Assembly (NCBI GenBank): GCA_937907405.1
Contig: CALCIC010001029.1
Span: forward strand, 1 to 10,211
Direction: 5' to 3'
Length of the DNA stretch: 10,211 bases
Source of the DNA: an uncultured Isosphaeraceae bacterium
GTDB lineage: Bacteria > Planctomycetota > Planctomycetia > Isosphaerales > Isosphaeraceae
Below are positions 6,999 through 10,211 of the stretch, piece by piece. The position numbers were made by a program, and so were the translations under genes. A model generated the notes under the pieces. That model saw only the letters and a list, made by a program, of their open reading frames with translations. It was not told the DNA's origin and ran no database searches. The first letter of the stretch is position 1, and each line of letters starts with the position of its first letter.

Positions 6999-7105
6999 CC
7001 GCCGCCCACTTCCTGGCCCGTCGCGGGAGGGCGCTCGCGGAAGGCGACGAGCTTCGACTCGCCGCGGACCACCCGGAAAACCGGCTTGCAGGGGGATTTG
7101 ACCTG

Positions 7106-7804
7106 ATGTCCACGCGTCGAAAATGGGTCCGTCTGGCGTTCTCGATCGGTCTGGCGGCGCTTGCGGCCCATCTCATCTGGCGGCACGGTCACGACTACGT
7201 TTTCCCCCACCAGTTCGCCGAGGTGGTTCCGGGCAAGATCTATCGCGGGGCCTGGCAGAAAGAATGGCCGATGCGGCAGATCGCCCGCGATCGCAAGATC
7301 AAGACGATCCTCGCCCTGGCTCACCCCTACGACAGCGCCATCGCCGTCAAGGAGCGCGCGCTCTCCAAGGAGCTGGGCATCAACTGGGTGCATGTGCCGA
7401 TCATCGACCAGCGGTCGTCGGAGCAGCCCAAGACCATCTTCGAGCTGCTCGACGAGGCCGCCGCGGTCCTCAACGACCCCGCGAACTACCCGGTCTTCTT
7501 CCATTGCCACCACGGATTGAATCGGGTGTCGATGGTGCAGATCGCCTATCGGACCAAGTACTGCGGCTGGACGCTGAAGCAGGCGACCGACGAGGTGGCG
7601 TCGAGCTTCGGCCTGGTCACGGTCAACCACGGCCCCGACTACCGGACGATGACCAACTACTACGACAACTGGGTCCTGCCGTACCGGGATTCGAAGACCT
7701 CGGAAGCGACCGCAGTCGCCGCCGAGAAGGCCGACGAGCGGGCGGTTTCGAGCGATGCGGCGCCCCTGACGGCCGCCGGCGCCCCGGCTTCGACGCGCCA
7801 CTGA
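7106..7804 (+). CDS. Membrane-anchored dual-specificity-type protein phosphatase
   Basis: This encodes 232 residues. The cysteine phosphatase signature C-x5-R is present as HCHHGLNR (Cys134, Arg140), inside FFHCHHGLNRVSMVQ, as in DSP/Siw14-like tyrosine phosphatases. Such enzymes hydrolyse phosphoester bonds through a cysteinyl-phosphate. Asp101 in VPIIDQR is a candidate general acid. The order fits the fold: YRGAW near 46, KIKTILALA near 64-72, then the acid region, the P-loop and helical GWTLKQATDEV. Residues 1-26 (MSTRRKWVR, then a hydrophobic stretch and HLIWRHG) suggest an N-terminal membrane anchor or uncleaved signal, placing the catalytic part outside the cytoplasm (inferred). The last ~35 residues are an Ala-rich tail. 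The ATG at 7106 is chosen over the frame's first start (6914) because AGGGGGA lies at 7090-7096, the anchor begins there, and a promoter candidate lies between the two starts. The physiological substrate is unknown. Confidence 0.88.
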   Translation: MSTRRKWVRLAFSIGLAALAAHLIWRHGHDYVFPHQFAEVVPGKIYRGAWQKEWPMRQIARDRKIKTILALAHPYDSAIAVKERALSKELGINWVHVPIIDQRSSEQPKTIFELLDEAAAVLNDPANYPVFFHCHHGLNRVSMVQIAYRTKYCGWTLKQATDEVASSFGLVTVNHGPDYRTMTNYYDNWVLPYRDSKTSEATAVAAEKADERAVSSDAAPLTAAGAPASTRH

Positions 7805-7859
7805 CCTGGGCCTTCGGCGAGGCGGGAGGGGCACGCGCCGGGTCTTCTCGAAAGCTTCC

Positions 7860-7887
7860 TTGATTCCCGGCCCCGCGGCTCTAAAAT
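7860..7887 (+). promoter_or_regulatory. Candidate promoter for the argA-glycosyltransferase pair
   Basis: TTGATT (7860-7865), a 16-base spacer and TAAAAT (7882-7887) resemble a sigma-70 promoter. They lie in the only strongly A-rich patch of this gap. A transcript from here would begin near 7895, at the foot of the hairpin at 7899-7925, and run about 100 bases to the TTG start at 7996. The A-rich patch could instead be the T-tract of a minus-strand terminator, as noted for the hairpin. Confidence 0.45.
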
Positions 7888-7898
7888 AAAAAAATGTG

Positions 7899-7925
7899 CG
7901 GGGAGCCTCGTGGGGAGGCTCCCTG
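7899..7925. promoter_or_regulatory. Strong hairpin in the leader before argA
   Basis: GGGAGCCTC (7901-7909) and GAGGCTCCC (7915-7923) form a perfect 9-bp stem around GTGGG. A G-U and a C-G pair extend it to 11 bp. On the plus strand no U-tract follows, so it does not look like a terminator for the phosphatase gene. On the minus strand it is followed by five to six bases and then a T-rich run (complement of 7882-7894), an intrinsic-terminator shape, but no minus-strand gene ends here. A leader structure for the downstream gene fits the context better. Confidence 0.6.
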
Positions 7926-7980
7926 AACGTCGTGGCTTCCCTGAGTTCGATGATCCTGAAAGACGGCCGGAAGGCTGATA

Positions 7981-7986
7981 AGGGAG
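7981..7986 (+). promoter_or_regulatory. Ribosome binding site that sets the TTG start of argA
   Basis: AGGGAG lies 9 bases before the TTG at 7996, and no ATG or GTG nearby fits the conserved N-terminus. The hexamer is exactly complementary to CTCCCT at 7919-7924 in the 3' arm of the upstream hairpin. Confidence 0.6.
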
Positions 7987-7995
7987 TTCCCTCTA

Positions 7996-8505
7996 TTGAA
8001 CATCCGTCCCGCGCGCGTTGGTGACGTCCCCTCCATCTATGAGTTGATCCGCACGTTCGCCGACCGGAAAGTCATGATCCGGCGATCTTTAGGCGAGCTG
8101 TACGAGTCGATCCGCGAGTTTCAGGTCGCGATCGACGACGACGATCGGGTGGTGGGTTGTGCGGCCTTGCACGTGTTCTGGGAAGACCTCGCCGAGCTGA
8201 AATGCCTGGCGGTGGCCGAGGACGTTCAAAGGGCCGGGATCGGCCGAGGGCTGGTCGACGCCTGCTGGAGCCAGGCGCGCGAGCTGGAGATCAACTCGGT
8301 CTTCGCGCTGACCTACGCCGTCGAGTTCTTCGAGCGGTGCGGCTATCAGCAGATGGACAAGGCCGACCTGCCCCACAAGATCTGGAACGAGTGCGTGCGT
8401 TGCCCGCTCTTTCCCAACTGCACCGAAGTCGCGCTGATCCGGTCGCACGCCCCGTCGGCGAAGGCCGTGGACCCCGCGAGCAGTCTTGAGTTGATCCCGG
8501 TCTGA
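7996..8505 (+). CDS. argA: Short ArgA-type amino-acid N-acetyltransferase (GNAT), likely N-acetylglutamate synthase
   Basis: This encodes 169 residues, close to the usual length of the short GNAT-only ArgA enzymes (about 150-175). These acetylate glutamate with acetyl-CoA, the first step of arginine synthesis, in the cytoplasm. Visible GNAT features are NIRPARVGDVPSI at the start, the VVGCAALHVFWEDLAELKCLAV strands, and the acetyl-CoA loop QRAGIG (78-83). FALTYAVEFFERCGY follows. The C-terminal LPHKIW (125-130) with CVRCPLFPNC (Cys133, Cys136, Cys142) is a hallmark of this subfamily. The start is TTG, chosen because the conserved IRPA block begins two codons later and AGGGAG lies 9 bases upstream. 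The next ATG (codon 27) would remove the first strand and helix. The glycosyltransferase gene follows 25 bases after the stop. No other arginine gene is in the window. A different acyl acceptor cannot be excluded. Confidence 0.88.
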   Translation: MNIRPARVGDVPSIYELIRTFADRKVMIRRSLGELYESIREFQVAIDDDDRVVGCAALHVFWEDLAELKCLAVAEDVQRAGIGRGLVDACWSQARELEINSVFALTYAVEFFERCGYQQMDKADLPHKIWNECVRCPLFPNCTEVALIRSHAPSAKAVDPASSLELIPV

Positions 8506-8530
8506 CGCGTCTCAAGGCGGAGAGTGAGCC

Positions 8531-10160
8531 TTGAGTGGACCGGCGACGAGTTCGGCCGCCCCGAGCGATCCCCCGGCCGTCGCCGGGGCCTCGGGGCGAT
8601 CTCGCGCGCGGCGGCTCGCGGCCGCGACCGGCGTCGGTCTCGCCACCCTCGCGCTGATGCTGGCGACCGAGCCAAGACTGGCGATCGTCTGGGACGAGGG
8701 CTACACCCTGGGGCGCGAGGCTCGGCTGCGGACGTGGTTCCGGGCCCTCGGCGACCCCCGGGCGTTCGCCGCGACCTGGACGCCCCCCGTCGAGGAACTG
8801 GTGCAGCAAGTCGGGGCGCCCGCGCCTCGGCCCGATCAGGTCGACGCGCGGGCGAAGCTCCTGTTCAATCCCCTCGTCCTGGCCTGGTTCTGGCCGTTCG
8901 CCCGCGAGGAGCCGCACGGCCACCCGCCGTTTTACGCCCTCCTCGGCCTGGTCGGCGACGTGCTGGCGCCGGGTTGGCCGACTTTGCCGCGCGCGCGGCT
9001 CGGTCCGATCTTGCTGTTCAGCCTGTGCGCGGGGGCCGTGTTCCATTTCGCCGCCCGGCGGTGGGGATGGTGGTCCGCCGCCGTCGCGGCCGGTGCGTGG
9101 GTCTTGCAACCCAACCTCTTCGGACATGGACATTACGCCGCCTACGACGGCGTCCTGAGCGCGCTCTGGGTGCTCGCGGTGTTCGCGTTCGCCGCCGCCG
9201 TCGACGACGATCCGGAGGCGGCAGGCCCAGGCTCTCGACGCCCTAACTTGCCGGCGGCGTTAACCTTCGGCGCGATCCTCGGCTGCGCCATGGCCACGAA
9301 GCTGACGGGCTGGTTCCTGCCGATTCCGTTCGTGGTCTGGGCCGGCCTCTATCGCAGCCGCCGTGCTTTTGAAACGCTCGGCGTGGGCCTGGTGGGGGGC
9401 TTCGGCGTGCTCATGCTGCTTTCGCCCCCCTGGTGGACCGAACCGGCTTCGGGCCTGGTCCGGTTCTTTCAGTCCAACCTTACGCGAGGGCGGACGATTC
9501 CGATCCCGGTCGAGTTCCTTGGGACGATCTATCAGACGCCCGTCGAGTCGCTGCCGTGGTACAACACGGTCGTCTGGACGGTCCTCGTCACGCCGGTCGG
9601 CTTCCTGGTCCTGGGCCTGGCGGGCGCCTATCGGGCGTCCTCCCGGATCAGGACGGAGCCGATCGGACTCCTGATCCTGGGGCACTGGCTGTTCCTGCTG
9701 GCGCTCCGAGGGATGCCGCACACGCCGGGCCACGACGGCGTCCGGCTGTTCCTCCCCGCGTTCGGCATGCTGGCCCTGCTGGCGGGCCTGGGGGTCGTGC
9801 AATTCGGGGTCTGGATCGGCAAGGCGTCGAGGTGGCTCGCATCGGCCAGCCTGGCGGAGGGGCTGTTGAGCGTCCTCGTCATGATGCCGACGCCGCTGGC
9901 CTACTTCAGCCCGATCGTCGGCGGGCTGCCGGGCGCGGTCCGGCTGGGGATGGAACCGACCTACTACTGGGACGGGCTCGATTCCGACGCCCTGGCCTGG
10001 CTTCGAGGCAATACGGGGCCCGGTCAAACGATCCAGTTCGCCACGTTCCCGACCTCGTGGCTGTACCTGCGCGAGACCGGGGCGCTGCCCCGCCTCTTGG
10101 CCCAACTCGATCGGGGGACCCCCGCCTGGTACGTCCTCCAGAACCGTCCGGGCGCCTGGG
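8531..10160 (+). CDS. PMT/ArnT-like polytopic glycosyltransferase (GT39-type), C-terminus missing
   Basis: About 543 genuine residues are present, with roughly ten hydrophobic membrane segments between residue 30 and 465. The family transfers a sugar from a lipid-linked donor to protein or lipid on the outer side of the cytoplasmic membrane. Hallmarks are WDEGY (Asp55-Glu56) in the first external loop, HGHPPFY (129-135), an acidic residue after GHGHYAAYD (Asp206), and TKLTGWFLP (256-264). A C-terminal extramembrane part begins near 475 (YYWDGLDSDALAWLR). Acceptor and sugar cannot be told. TTG is the first start in frame, with GGAGAG at 8519-8524, 6 bases upstream. An upstream GTG at 8524 is in another frame. 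The frame appears to continue to a stop at 10181-10183, but everything after Trp543 (the residues EIGRAHV) is translated Illumina adapter. The true C-terminus is therefore missing. Confidence 0.85.
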
Positions 10161-10211
10161 AGATCGGAAGAGCACACGTCTGAACTCCAGTCACCTTGTA
10201 ATATCGTATGC
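10161..10211 (+). other. Illumina TruSeq adapter left on the contig end
   Basis: Bases 10161-10194 match the TruSeq Read 2/index adapter, beginning AGATCGGAAGAGCACACGTC and ending CAGTCAC. Bases 10195-10200, CTTGTA, equal TruSeq index 12. Bases 10201-10211 match the following adapter segment ATCTCGTATGC with one mismatch (A for C at 10203). This is not genomic DNA. It creates the false tail EIGRAHV and stop on the plus strand, and spurious minus-strand frames starting MCSSDL. Confidence 0.98.

Larger units (their letters stand above)
6769..7105. promoter_or_regulatory. Divergent intergenic region between cyclase-like and phosphatase genes
   Basis: This 337-base region must carry start signals for both flanking genes. 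It contains an AT-rich island near 6870-6905 with a perfect inverted repeat (6885-6900), and a plus-strand promoter candidate at 6970-6998. For the minus-strand gene, the best I see is TGG-TATGCT (hexamer at 6840-6845), an extended -10 form without a fitting -35. It is too weak to list separately. An open frame runs through from 6914, but its first 64 codons show no protein-like features. Confidence 0.6.

Noticed and set aside
5227..7101. 624-codon plus-strand open frame
   Set aside because: It is antisense to the cyclase-like gene and continues into the intergenic region. The minus-strand frame has recognisable DAC motifs; this one has only low-complexity Gly/Asp/Val-rich sequence.
6914..7105. 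Upstream extension of the phosphatase to an ATG at 6914
   Set aside because: The extra 64 residues have no signal or domain character and would precede the candidate promoter. The ATG at 7106 has a ribosome binding site and begins a natural membrane anchor.
8291..9133. 280-codon minus-strand open frame over argA and the glycosyltransferase
   Set aside because: It is an antisense shadow crossing two well-supported plus-strand genes and their junction, with Arg/Gly/Pro-rich low-complexity sequence.
9260..10177. Minus-strand open frame starting MCSSDL
   Set aside because: Its start codon and first residues are Illumina adapter, and the rest is antisense to the glycosyltransferase.

Overview
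The window looks like one short, uncleaned assembly contig from a GC-rich bacterium, most likely a planctomycete close to the Isosphaeraceae. That placement is an inference from three things: strongly GC-rich codon use, a very large protein of tandem carboxypeptidase-regulatory-like modules, and a GC-rich interspersed repeat family between genes. No rRNA or other taxonomic marker is present. Both ends carry sequencing artefacts. Bases 1-16 are a poly-G run, and bases 10161-10211 are an Illumina TruSeq adapter that supplies a false C-terminus and stop codon to the last gene.

Left part, minus strand: a secreted protein of unknown function (17-889, cut by the contig end) lies 25 bases downstream of a 1193-residue protein (915-4496). 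The larger protein has seven beta-sandwich modules followed by a long helical-repeat half. The two are probably co-transcribed.

Middle: an 811-base gene-free stretch (4497-5307) holds several palindromes upstream of the large gene, a 65-bp tandem repeat, a 20-bp tandem duplication and six same-orientation copies of a short motif around GCGARCGAASCCA. To its right, still on the minus strand, is a 486-residue protein (5308-6768). Its last ~150 residues look like a diadenylate cyclase (DAC/DisA_N) domain that keeps the DGA motif but has an altered RHR motif.

Right part, plus strand: divergent from the cyclase-like gene, across a 337-base region with a good promoter candidate, is a membrane-anchored dual-specificity-type phosphatase (7106-7804). 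After 191 bases holding a promoter candidate and a strong hairpin comes a short ArgA-type N-acetylglutamate synthase (7996-8505). A polytopic PMT/ArnT-like glycosyltransferase (8531-10160, incomplete) follows 25 bases later. Both of these last genes start with TTG.

I see no CRISPR array, transposase, phage gene or defence island. The observations most worth following are the DAC domain with its altered catalytic motif, the intergenic repeat family and the possible alternative leader fold before argA. The adapter and poly-G ends matter for anyone reusing the record.
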